A DNA stretch of 55,744 nt, taken from Deltaproteobacteria bacterium HGW-Deltaproteobacteria-14. GTDB taxonomy: Bacteria > Myxococcota_A > UBA9042 > PHBI01. The stretch lies in the NCBI GenBank assembly GCA_002841945.1, contig PHBI01000131.1, positions 1 through 55,744 on the forward strand, read 5' to 3'. Under the pieces are notes generated by a model, which saw nothing but the letters and a program-made list of their open reading frames with translations, searched no databases and was not told where the DNA came from. The position numbers were made by a program, and so were the translations under genes. Of the stretch, positions 25,604 to 33,625 are shown in pieces. The first letter of the stretch is position 1. Every line of letters starts with the position of its first letter.

Positions 25604-27004
25604 TCAGGGGACGGAGCGGATGCTCGCGGTCCCCGGGGTGGGCAGGCCGAAGGGGTGCGGCAGGGTGGCCTCATAGGGGGTCATCACGGCGTCCATGAAG
25701 AGCTGCCCGATGCGCTCGTAGCCACGCCGCGTGAGGTGCACGTAGTCCCGGGCCGCCATGGGATCGTCGGCGTTGACCCAGCTGACCATCGAGAGATCGC
25801 CGCCCATGGCGCGCGCCCAGTCCCAGAACGCGCAGCCGTAGCGGTGCGCGACGCGGCGCTGCACGTCGATGACCTGCTCCTGACGGGGGCGCGGTAGAAA
25901 CGACAGGCGCGTCTCACCGTCGTCGCCCTTGTCCTCGACCTTCACCGGGCGGTCCGAGGGGCCGACGTAGAGGCACGAGGCCTGGGGCATCAGCGAGCGG
26001 ACGCGGGCGATCACGAGGTCGAGGCGGCGCTCGTAGGCGTCGATCGGATCGTCGGTGTCGCCGATCGCGTTGGTGCCGTAGGCGAGCACGATGAGATCGG
26101 GATCGCGGCGGGCGAGGTGGTCGGCGAAGATGCGCGGATCCCACTCGAGCTGGGTCGCGGCGCGGGCGCCGTTGATGCCCATCGAGTCCATCACGACGCC
26201 GGCGACGTCGCGATCGAGCGCGATCCCGAAGAGCGTGACCGGACCGTTGCCCTTGGGGCGGACCTCGACCTTGTGACCGTCGTCGGGGACGTGCAGGACC
26301 GCGTACCCGGGGCCGGTCTCGTCGGCCTTGGTGCGGACGCGGTGCTTGTCCTTGCCGTCGACGGTGATGGTGAACTCGCCGCCGTCGGGCTGCTTCCAGT
26401 AGAAGACCTCGATGCGCGACGCGGTGCGGCCAAAGGGGCTCTTGTGGGCGGTCTCGACCCGCGCCCAGTCGTGCTTGCTGCTCGAGGTGAAGGAGATGCC
26501 GGCGAGGCCGTATACGCCGTCGTCGCGGGAGCGGGTGCGGCTCACCCAGGAGCTCTCCCAGCCCTTCGAGTAGCTGAGGTTGGCGTCGCGGTTGTAGTAG
26601 TCGCGCCAGGGGCTCGCCGGGACCAGAAAGCCCAGCCCGGCGTCGCCGTAGCGCGACTTCAGCTGGTGGCGCATCACGCGGGTGAAGACGTCGCCGGCGA
26701 CGTGGCTCGCTCCGAAGACGGCGATGCGGGTCTGCCCTTCGCCGCGGGCGGTGGCGGTGAGCGATCGGTAGAAGTGGCGCAGCGCGACCCCGGACGGGTC
26801 CTCGATCGGGGTCGGCACGCCGAGGGAGTCGGCGGGGACCGGGTCGAGGGGGGGCGGGATCGGGATCGGCTCGGCGGCGACCGCGGTCGGGGCGGCGGCG
26901 ACGAGCAGCAGGGCGAGGCCGGCGTGGCGCAGGCGCCACACCGACCGCGGCGCGCGCGGCGCCGCGGGTTCCGTTCGTCCGGTGTCGGGGGCTGGCGCGG
27001 TCAT
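25604..27004 (-). CDS. Periplasmic SGNH/GDSL hydrolase-like acyltransferase
   Basis: The product has 466 residues from an ATG at 27004, with a cleavable signal peptide (LALLLVAAAPTAVAAEP) rather than the anchor seen in the other SGNH protein. SGNH blocks: GAS in IAVFGASHVAGD, Gly in INGARAATQ, Asn in AYGTNAIGD and Asp-His in ARDYVHLTRRGYE. The two SGNH proteins are paralogues: both have an EDPSG...FYxSLxxTA lead-in, a (Q/K)SRYGDAGLGF-like segment and a GW(K/E) motif before a Trp-rich strand. It is the first gene of the cassette, about 150 bp upstream of the MBOAT gene. It may act on the same polymer at another step. Confidence 0.87.
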   Translation of the reverse strand: MTAPAPDTGRTEPAAPRAPRSVWRLRHAGLALLLVAAAPTAVAAEPIPIPPPLDPVPADSLGVPTPIEDPSGVALRHFYRSLTATARGEGQTRIAVFGASHVAGDVFTRVMRHQLKSRYGDAGLGFLVPASPWRDYYNRDANLSYSKGWESSWVSRTRSRDDGVYGLAGISFTSSSKHDWARVETAHKSPFGRTASRIEVFYWKQPDGGEFTITVDGKDKHRVRTKADETGPGYAVLHVPDDGHKVEVRPKGNGPVTLFGIALDRDVAGVVMDSMGINGARAATQLEWDPRIFADHLARRDPDLIVLAYGTNAIGDTDDPIDAYERRLDLVIARVRSLMPQASCLYVGPSDRPVKVEDKGDDGETRLSFLPRPRQEQVIDVQRRVAHRYGCAFWDWARAMGGDLSMVSWVNADDPMAARDYVHLTRRGYERIGQLFMDAVMTPYEATLPHPFGLPTPGTASIRSVP

Positions 27005-27179
27005 GGCGTCGCAGTATCCGGGGTGCGGGGCGCGGAGGCAACAAACCCGGTGCCCCCGGCCCTGAACGGCAGAGGCGCCGGATGGATTTCATCCCTCGGC
27101 TCGGGGGCGGCGGCGGCGGTGACCGGCGGCGGCGCAGCTGGCGGCCTCCGGCGTACAGGGGTGGTACTATCCCGACGCC

Positions 27180-27830
27180 ATGTTTGCCCGACAACGTGAA
27201 GCGATGGTGCGCACCCAGATCGCCGCGCGCGGGATCCGCTCCGCGGCGGTGCTCGACGCCATGCGCACCGTCCCGCGCGACCGCTTCGTCCCCGAGGCGC
27301 TCCAGCGCGAGGCCTACGCCGACAGCCCCCTGCCCATCGGGCACCGCCAGACCATCTCGCAGCCCTTCGTCGTGGCGCTGATGACCGAGCTCGTCGGCGC
27401 GGCGCCGGGCAAGCGCGCCCTCGACGTCGGCACCGGCAGCGGCTACCAGGCGGCGATCCTCGCCGAGATCGTCGATCACGTCGACTCCATCGACATCGTC
27501 TGCCCCCTCGCCGAGCAGGCCCGGCAGCGCCTCGCGGGGCTCGGCTACACCAACGTCACCGTCCGCTGCGGCGACGCCTGGGGCGGCTGGCCCGAGGACG
27601 AGCGCTACGAGGTGATCGTCGTGGCCGCCGCGCCGCTCGAGATCCCCCCGCCGCTGCTCGACCAGCTCGCGCCCGGCGGGCGCCTCGTGATCCCGCTGGG
27701 CGCCGGGGCTCAGGATCTCATCCTGGTGGAGCGCCTGCCGGACGGCCGCCTCGAGCGCACGGAGATCACCGCCGTCCGCTTCGTCCCGATGACCGGCAAG
27801 GCCCTCGAGCGCGACCGCCTCGCGGACTGA
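27180..27830 (+). CDS. pcm: Protein-L-isoaspartate O-methyltransferase
   Basis: The product has 216 residues, a normal length for the family. It repairs damaged proteins by methylating isoaspartyl residues with S-adenosylmethionine. Visible motifs: MVRTQIAARGI at the N-terminus, RTVPRDRFVPEA, YADSPLPIGHRQTISQPFVV (the substrate-binding block), the SAM motif LDVGTGSGYQAAILAEI at about residue 80, and GGRLVIPLGAG. It stands alone on the plus strand, with the O-acylation cassette divergent on its left. Confidence 0.96.
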   Translation: MFARQREAMVRTQIAARGIRSAAVLDAMRTVPRDRFVPEALQREAYADSPLPIGHRQTISQPFVVALMTELVGAAPGKRALDVGTGSGYQAAILAEIVDHVDSIDIVCPLAEQARQRLAGLGYTNVTVRCGDAWGGWPEDERYEVIVVAAAPLEIPPPLLDQLAPGGRLVIPLGAGAQDLILVERLPDGRLERTEITAVRFVPMTGKALERDRLAD

Positions 27831-28138
27831 CCGAGGATTTTTCGCGCGCTGGGAAGGGGCCCCGGAGACCGTGGGTTGTGGGAGGCGACCGTCTCTCCGG
27901 TGCGACGTCTCCCTCCTCTTGGACGTGGTTGTCCCCCGGCGGCCTCCCCAGCCGCTGTGCACCGGAGAGGCGGTACGCTTTTTACCGCACCGCGAACCCG
28001 TCATCGCCCCGCCGCATCGCCAACGCCGTCCGGGACGAGCGATTTTGCGGTGCCCCCCGCGGCGGTGCGGTGGACGGCGTCACGCTGAGGATGGTCGCGA
28101 CCCCTGCGTCAGCGACGCGCGACCGGGGGTGTCTGCCC
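27831..28138. other. Convergent gap pcm/rsgA with long-range inverted repeat
   Basis: No gene is supported here. CTCTCCGGTGC (27893-27903) and GCACCGGAGAG (27959-27969) are perfect 11-bp inverted copies 55 nt apart, and a smaller dyad GCGGTA/TACCGC surrounds a T run at 27970-27987 (GCGGTACGCTTTTTACCGC). The gap is unusually T-containing for this region. These structures could end transcription from both convergent genes or belong to a small structured RNA. I found no other support for an RNA gene. Confidence 0.4.
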
Positions 28139-29080
28139 TCAGCCCGGGCGGCGGGGGGACGGCGGGCGCCGGGTCGGGGTCGAGCGCTCGGCGCGGACGC
28201 GCTCGAGCAGCGCCAGCCACGCCTTCTGTCGCATCCGCGGCACGGTGCCGGCCGCGACGGCCTCGGCGACACCGCAGTCCGGCTCGGTCTCGTGCAGACA
28301 GTCGACGAAGCGGCAGCGCGCGGTCGCGGCGCGAAACCCCGGGAAGCGCCCGGCGATCTCGGTCAGCGCCAGCCCGTGCAGCGGGAAGGCGCGGATCCCC
28401 GGGGTGTCCACCACCAGCCCGCCGCGAGGCCACGGCCCGTCCACCACGTGACAGGTCGAGACCGTCGTCGTGTGGCGCCCCTTGCCGGTCTTCTCGTTGA
28501 CCTCCGCGGTCACCAGCTCCGCGCCCGGGACCAGCGCGTTGAGCAGCGTCGACTTGCCGACGCCCGAGTGCCCCATCACCACCGTCAGGCCGGTCGCGAT
28601 GCGCTCGCGCAGCGCCGCGATCCCGTCGCCGCGCACCGCGCTGACCGGGACGACCGCGTAGTCGAGCCCGGCGTGCGCGTCGAGGCGCTTGATGGCCGCG
28701 TCCACCCCCGGCATGTCAATCTTGTTGACGATGAGCACGACCTCGATCGGCTCGTCCCCGACGGCGCACAGGATCCGGTCGACGAGCCCGGGCCGCGGCG
28801 GCGGATCGACCGCCGACACGACGAGCAGGCGGTCGACGTGGGTCGCGATCACCAGCGGCTTGTGCTCCGAGATCGGTCGCGTCAGCGTCCGCTCGCGCGC
28901 CGCCAGGGCGACGATGGTGGGCTCGCCTCCGGCCTCGTCGATGTCGGCGCGATCGCCGACGACCGGGGTGGTGCGGTCGCGCGGCGGCCGGCAGCGGATG
29001 CGCTCGCCGGTGCCGTGGACGAGCACCGTCGCGAGCATCCCGTGCACCTCGACCACGGTGCCGTGTCGGGTGGGGTTCAC
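28139..29080 (-). CDS. rsgA: Ribosome small-subunit-dependent GTPase A (circularly permuted)
   Basis: The product has 313 residues. RsgA assists late maturation of the 30S subunit. Circular permutation is evident: the G4 motif NKID precedes the P-loop GHSGVGKSTLLNAL, followed by the G2 region TGKGRHTTT and G3 DTPGIRAF. The N-terminal OB-fold strand region (TVVEVHGMLATVLVHGTGERI) is present. The C-terminal zinc-binding region has CRFVDCLHETEPDCGV. It ends in a short Arg/Pro tail. The gene is convergent with pcm and divergent from the lectin-domain gene. Confidence 0.94.
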   Translation of the reverse strand: MNPTRHGTVVEVHGMLATVLVHGTGERIRCRPPRDRTTPVVGDRADIDEAGGEPTIVALAARERTLTRPISEHKPLVIATHVDRLLVVSAVDPPPRPGLVDRILCAVGDEPIEVVLIVNKIDMPGVDAAIKRLDAHAGLDYAVVPVSAVRGDGIAALRERIATGLTVVMGHSGVGKSTLLNALVPGAELVTAEVNEKTGKGRHTTTVSTCHVVDGPWPRGGLVVDTPGIRAFPLHGLALTEIAGRFPGFRAATARCRFVDCLHETEPDCGVAEAVAAGTVPRMRQKAWLALLERVRAERSTPTRRPPSPRRPG

Positions 29081-29457
29081 GCGGGGAGGCGGTCGAGAGG
29101 GGTCGCGCGCATGGGCCCCTTGTGGGCAGGCGCGCCGGCGATGTCAAGAACGGGCGCGTTCGCGGGACACCACCGGCCTCGCGACGCTCGCCCCCCCGTC
29201 CGCGATCGCGATCCCGCCAGCGCGCGGCACGCGGTCTTTCGCAACGCACCTAGAGGTTACCCAAGCCGCAACCCAAGCGGGGCGCTCTGCGGCCAATGAC
29301 CTAGCCCCCTCTTGGCTCGCGCGCCGTCGTTCGCGCCCTACTGCAGCGCAAGATGGACCTTGCGAGTCCGCGCTCGGTGTCGCAACGTCGGCGGTGAGCC
29401 AGCTCTCCGCTCGCTCGCACCTCCCGTGTGTCCCACACAACGCTCCCTGGACAAGCT
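29081..29457. other. Divergent gap rsgA / lectin-domain protein
   Basis: About 377 bp separate two divergent genes and must hold both promoters. I see no palindrome, RNA gene or credible reading frame. AT content rises mildly at 29230-29310, but no clean -35/-10 pair could be assigned. The Shine-Dalgarno ahead of the ATG at 29458 is weak (CTGGACAAGCT). Confidence 0.4.
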
Positions 29458-32196
29458 ATGCGGATCCTCCACAGCGCAGCGCGCCGCGCGCTGGTCGTGA
29501 GCCTCGCCGTCGCCGCGCTCGCCGCCGCCACCGGTGACGCGCGCGCCTCCTGCAGCGACAGCGTCCAGAACGGCGCCGAGACCGGGATCGACTGCGGCGG
29601 CGCCTGCCTCGCCTGCGACGGCGACGGCTGCTCGGCGAACGCCGACTGTCGCTCCGGCTCCTGCGTCGACAACGTCTGCGCGGTCGTCTTCTCCGTCGAC
29701 GCCTCCCAGGGCACCACCGCGGCCCAGCCCGGCGGCGCCGCGGTCGTCGTCGACCCCACGCTGACCATCGCCGGCAGCGGGACCCTCGACGGCGCCCGGG
29801 TCCTGGTGGCGAGCGGCCTCGTCACGAGCGAGGACACCCTCGGCTTCACCAACCAGTCCGGCATCAGCGGCAGCTACTCCGCCGCCACCGGGGTCCTGAC
29901 GCTCACCGGCACCGCCACCGTCGCGGCCTACCAGGCCGCCCTGCGCACCGTCACCTACCGGCACGGCAGCGCCGGCGGCAACACCGGCGATCGCGTCATC
30001 ACCTTCTCGCTCGGCAGCAACGGCCTCGCCCTCGAGGCCACCGGCCACTTCTACGAGTACGTCGCCAAGCCCGCGACGGGGCAGTACCTGTGGGAGACCG
30101 CGCGCGCCGCCGCCAGCGCGCGCCGCTACTTCGGCCTCGAGGGCTACCTCGTCACGGTGACGAGCGCGGCCGAGAACGCCTTCGTCTCCGCCAAGCTCGC
30201 CGGCCAGGGCTGGATGGGCGCGAGCGACGCCGCCGTCGAGCGGACCTGGCGCTGGGTCACCGGCCCCGAGGGGCTCGAGGACTCCGGCCAGGGGCGCTAC
30301 TTCTTCGCCCAGACCCCGGGCGGCGTCGGCGGCTCACCGCGGCCGGGGCTGCGCGTCGACCAGACCGGTTCGAGCTGCACCGCGCCCGCCGACTGCGAGA
30401 GCGGCGTCTGCACCTCGAACACCTGCTACCAATACGACAACTGGAACGGCATCCAGAACAACAACCGGACCGAGCCCAACGACTCGAACGGCGAGGACTT
30501 CGGCCACTTCCTGATCAACGGGCTGTGGAACGACTACTACTCCAACAACGCCGCCATCGCCGGCTACGTCGTCGAGTACGGCGGCATGCCCGACGACCCG
30601 CCGCTCGTCCTGCAGGACAACAAGACCGTGCGCATCGTGGCGGTGTCGTGCTCGAACAGCCTGAAAGACGGGACCGAGACCGACGTCGACTGCGGCGGCA
30701 GCTGCGGCCCGTGCGCCACCGGCCAGGGCTGCGCGATCGACGGCGACTGCACGAGCTTCCTCTGCACCGGCGCCATCTGCCAGGCGCCGAGCTGCTTCGA
30801 CACCGTGCGCAACGGCAGCGAGACCGCCGTCGACTGCGGCGGCAGCTGCGTCGCCGACTGCGCCGACGGCCTCGGCTGCAACAGCAACGGCGACTGCCAG
30901 AGCGGCAAGTGCACCCAGAACGTCTGCCAGGCCCCGACCTGCAGCGACTCGGTCGTCAACAACGGCGAGACCGACGTGGACTGCGGCGGCGTCAACTGCC
31001 CCGCCTGCACCAACGGCAACAGCTGCGTGAGCCCGTCGGACTGCACCTCGGGGATCTGCGCCGGCGACGTCTGCCAGAGCGCGAGCTGCACGGATCTGAC
31101 GCTCAACGGCGACGAGACCGACGTCGACTGCGGCGGGACGAGCTGCACGGCGTGCGTGGCGACCAAGACCTGCGCCGTCGCCAACGACTGCCTGAGCCGC
31201 GTCTGCTTCAACACCGTCTGCCAGGCCGCGACCTGCGGCGACGGCGTGAAGAACGGCGGCGAGACCGGCGCCGACTGCGGCGGGAGCTGCCCCGACGACT
31301 GCGACCCGGGCGAGGGCTGCGCCACGGGCGCCGACTGCACCACCGGCGTGTGCAGCAACAGCGTCTGCCAGGCGGCGACCTGCGGCGACGGCGTGAAGAA
31401 CGCCGACGAGACGGGCGTCGACTGCGGCGGCCCGACCTGCGGCGACTGCGCGGCCGGCGGCGGCTGCGACAGCGGCGCCGACTGCGTGAGCGCCGTGTGC
31501 GACGGCGTCTGCCAGGCCCCGACCTGCGGCGACGGCGTGCTGAACGGGACCGAGACCGGGGTCGACTGCGGTGGGAGCTGCGGCGCGACCTGCGCCACCG
31601 GCGACGACTGCGACGGCGACGGCGACTGCGCGAGCGGCGTGTGCGACGCGGTCTGCCAGGAGCCGACGTGCAGCGACGGCGTGGCCAACGGCGACGAGAC
31701 CGACGTCGACTGCGGCGGCCCGACGATCTGCCCGGCGTGCCAGGACGGCCAGATCTGCGCGGCCGACGAGGACTGCGCGAGCCTCGTGTGCGACGCCGCC
31801 GAGTGCATCGCCCCGAGCTGCGGCGACAGCACCCTCAACGGCGCCGAGACCGACATCGACTGCGGCGGCGGCGCCTGCCCCGCCTGCCCCTACGGCGCGA
31901 GCTGCGACGCCCCCGGCGACTGCGTCGACAGCACCTGCGACGCCGGCACCTGCGCGTGCCCCGCCGACACGGTCTACGAGCCGCAGAGCGACAAGTGCCT
32001 CGCCGCCGGCGAGTGCGGGTCGACCATGACCTGCGAGCTCGGGGCGACGCCGCTCGTGTTCTATGGGGTCGTCTCCGGCGCCCAGGGCCCGGTCGGGTCC
32101 ATCCGCTGCGTGCGCGCGGTGACCGGCGAGGTCACCTGCGACGCCGACGCCGACGGTCAGCTCATCGTCTCCGACGTGCTCTGGTGCCAGCCATGA
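29458..32196 (+). CDS. Secreted C-type-lectin-like protein with ten Cys-rich modules
   Basis: ATG at 29458 starts a signal peptide (VVSLAVAALAAATGDARA); 912 residues. Order: one Cys module (CSDSVQNGAETGIDCGG), a cadherin-like beta domain (about 80-200, with VLTLTGTATVAAYQAALRTV), a C-type-lectin-like domain (about 200-370, with GQYLWETARAAASARRYFG, GYLVTVTSAAENAFV, GWMGASD, and WN-NEPN-type residues near NNNRTEPNDSNGED), then nine tandem Cys modules and a short Cys-containing C-terminal domain. Such proteins are presumably displayed on the cell surface for binding glycans or cells. The stop overlaps the next ATG (ATGA), coupling it to paralogue 3. Confidence 0.85.
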   Translation: MRILHSAARRALVVSLAVAALAAATGDARASCSDSVQNGAETGIDCGGACLACDGDGCSANADCRSGSCVDNVCAVVFSVDASQGTTAAQPGGAAVVVDPTLTIAGSGTLDGARVLVASGLVTSEDTLGFTNQSGISGSYSAATGVLTLTGTATVAAYQAALRTVTYRHGSAGGNTGDRVITFSLGSNGLALEATGHFYEYVAKPATGQYLWETARAAASARRYFGLEGYLVTVTSAAENAFVSAKLAGQGWMGASDAAVERTWRWVTGPEGLEDSGQGRYFFAQTPGGVGGSPRPGLRVDQTGSSCTAPADCESGVCTSNTCYQYDNWNGIQNNNRTEPNDSNGEDFGHFLINGLWNDYYSNNAAIAGYVVEYGGMPDDPPLVLQDNKTVRIVAVSCSNSLKDGTETDVDCGGSCGPCATGQGCAIDGDCTSFLCTGAICQAPSCFDTVRNGSETAVDCGGSCVADCADGLGCNSNGDCQSGKCTQNVCQAPTCSDSVVNNGETDVDCGGVNCPACTNGNSCVSPSDCTSGICAGDVCQSASCTDLTLNGDETDVDCGGTSCTACVATKTCAVANDCLSRVCFNTVCQAATCGDGVKNGGETGADCGGSCPDDCDPGEGCATGADCTTGVCSNSVCQAATCGDGVKNADETGVDCGGPTCGDCAAGGGCDSGADCVSAVCDGVCQAPTCGDGVLNGTETGVDCGGSCGATCATGDDCDGDGDCASGVCDAVCQEPTCSDGVANGDETDVDCGGPTICPACQDGQICAADEDCASLVCDAAECIAPSCGDSTLNGAETDIDCGGGACPACPYGASCDAPGDCVDSTCDAGTCACPADTVYEPQSDKCLAAGECGSTMTCELGATPLVFYGVVSGAQGPVGSIRCVRAVTGEVTCDADADGQLIVSDVLWCQP
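30649..31962 (+). repeat. Nine tandem Cys-rich modules inside the lectin-domain gene
   Basis: Units of about 48-50 codons repeat with the pattern C-x-D-x-x-x-N-G-x-E-T-x-x-D-C-G-G, then two to five further Cys, DC, C and a closing C-Q-x-x-(S/T). Examples of unit starts are CSNSLKDGTETDVDCGG, CTDLTLNGDETDVDCGG and CGDGVKNGGETGADCGG. A tenth unit lies apart at 29551-29682. Two neighbouring units, starting at about 31231 and 31378, are nearly identical at their first codons (CGDGVKN), suggesting recent duplication. Likely disulphide-bonded beads that form a stalk. Confidence 0.85.
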
Positions 32197-33503
32197 AGAT
32201 GACGCGAAACGCTGCCCTCCTCCTCGCCTGCGGCCTCGCCGCGGCGTGCTCCAGCCAGCAGACGCCGGCGGACGCGGCCGGCCCGGGCCTGGCCATCAAC
32301 GTCGCGCCGCTGTCGCTGCCGAACGTCACCGACGCGTGCTACGCGCTGACGATCTTCGCGGGCGCCGATCCGACGACCGGCGAGGTCGTCTGGACCAAGT
32401 CCCACGTCTGCGCCAGCCAATACGGCGACAACGCCGGCAGCGTCTCGTTCGTCGGCACCTGCGACGCCTCCGACGGCGGCGCCTCCAGCGTGCGCCTCGT
32501 GATGGAGGACATGTGCCAGGGCGGCCCGTGCCCGGCGACGCCGGGGGGCGGGGCGAGCTCCATCCCGACGAGCGCCTGGCACAACCCGTGCGCGGCGCCG
32601 GACGGCTGCGTCAAGACCGCGACCTGCCAGGCGAACTCGGACACGCCGGTCGGCTTCGACCTCACCATCGCGCGCACGGCGACCCAGGGCTTCTTCGACG
32701 TGGCGGTCAGCTTCAGCGACGTGTTCTGCTCGGCCAAGCTCGACTGCGAGCGCAACGGCGGCCCGCTCCTGCTGCTGCACGACCCCGCCACCGGCGAGCG
32801 CGGGCAGACGGCGGTGGTCGCGTGGGCGTGTAGCGCGGGCCCCGGCGCCGACACCTGGCTCTACTACGACAACATCACGCTGCGCTGCTACGACGGTGAC
32901 GACCTGCTCATCGGCGAGTGGCCCTACGACCCGTCGCTCGGCCCCGGCAACGCCGGCCCGGGGTCGGCGCCCTTCGTCTTCCAGACGGCGGTCTATCGCA
33001 CGGTGGAGGCCTCGAACGGCGTCGCGAGCTGGAACATGGCCTTCGGCCTGCGCCCCGACGCGCTCCCCGGGCGCTGCGTGCTGTCGGCGCGGGCGACCGC
33101 GAGCGATGGCGCGTTGGCGAACAACGCGACCGCAGATGGCGCGGTCTACCCCTACGTGCAGTGGGAGGTCGAGCTGAGCTCCGCCGCCGCGACGCTGTCC
33201 TGCGGCGGCCATCAGGTCGACGTCCCCGGCAGCGGCGTGACGACCGAGTACGCCCGGAGCGCGCCCGAGACCTTCACGCACACGATGCAGGCGTCCGCTG
33301 CGCCGACCGTCGCCAGCGTCGGGCGCACCACGTGCGGGGCGACCATCGCCAGCCTCGACGGCGACGCGAGCTTCGCCGTGTCGCCCGAGGGGATCACGGC
33401 GCGGATCGGCGGCTCCCAGTCGCCGTTCTACCACCTCGCCGACGGCCTCGCCCTCGACGGCTGCTGCGGCGATCCCTGCTGCGACAACGCCGTGAACCGG
33501 TAG
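32193..33503 (+). CDS. Lipoprotein, paralogue 3 of the VFCSAKLDC family
   Basis: The ATG at 32193 overlaps the lectin gene stop; 436 residues with a lipoprotein signal (LLLACGLAAAC). It consists almost entirely of the shared module: LAINVAPLSLPNVTDACY, SQYGDNAGSVSFVGTCD, TCQANSDTPVGFDLTIART, then the signature QGFFDVAVSFSDVFCSAKLDC, VVAWACSAG...DTWLYYDN, AVYRTVE, SWNMAFGLRP, and AVYPYVQWEVELS. It ends with a Cys-rich tail (CCGDPCCDNAVNR). Translational coupling to the lectin/Cys-module gene suggests the two act together at the cell surface. This is the smallest member and probably defines the family core. Confidence 0.82.
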   Translation: MKMTRNAALLLACGLAAACSSQQTPADAAGPGLAINVAPLSLPNVTDACYALTIFAGADPTTGEVVWTKSHVCASQYGDNAGSVSFVGTCDASDGGASSVRLVMEDMCQGGPCPATPGGGASSIPTSAWHNPCAAPDGCVKTATCQANSDTPVGFDLTIARTATQGFFDVAVSFSDVFCSAKLDCERNGGPLLLLHDPATGERGQTAVVAWACSAGPGADTWLYYDNITLRCYDGDDLLIGEWPYDPSLGPGNAGPGSAPFVFQTAVYRTVEASNGVASWNMAFGLRPDALPGRCVLSARATASDGALANNATADGAVYPYVQWEVELSSAAATLSCGGHQVDVPGSGVTTEYARSAPETFTHTMQASAAPTVASVGRTTCGATIASLDGDASFAVSPEGITARIGGSQSPFYHLADGLALDGCCGDPCCDNAVNR

Positions 33504-33625
33504 GCGCTGGCTCCCTCGCGAGCGCGACCGGCGAGCAGGTCGGGGGTCGGGGCGGGCGCCGGCAGCTTGCCCCGAGGGGCAGGCCCGCGTTAAATCGTGC
33601 CCTGACCGGAGCGAAGGAGCGCGCC

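Noticed and set aside
30649..31962. Regularly spaced repeats that could be mistaken for a CRISPR array
   Set aside because: The units are in-frame protein modules of about 150 bp with strong codon bias and conserved Cys; there are no short identical repeats with unique spacers and no cas genes.
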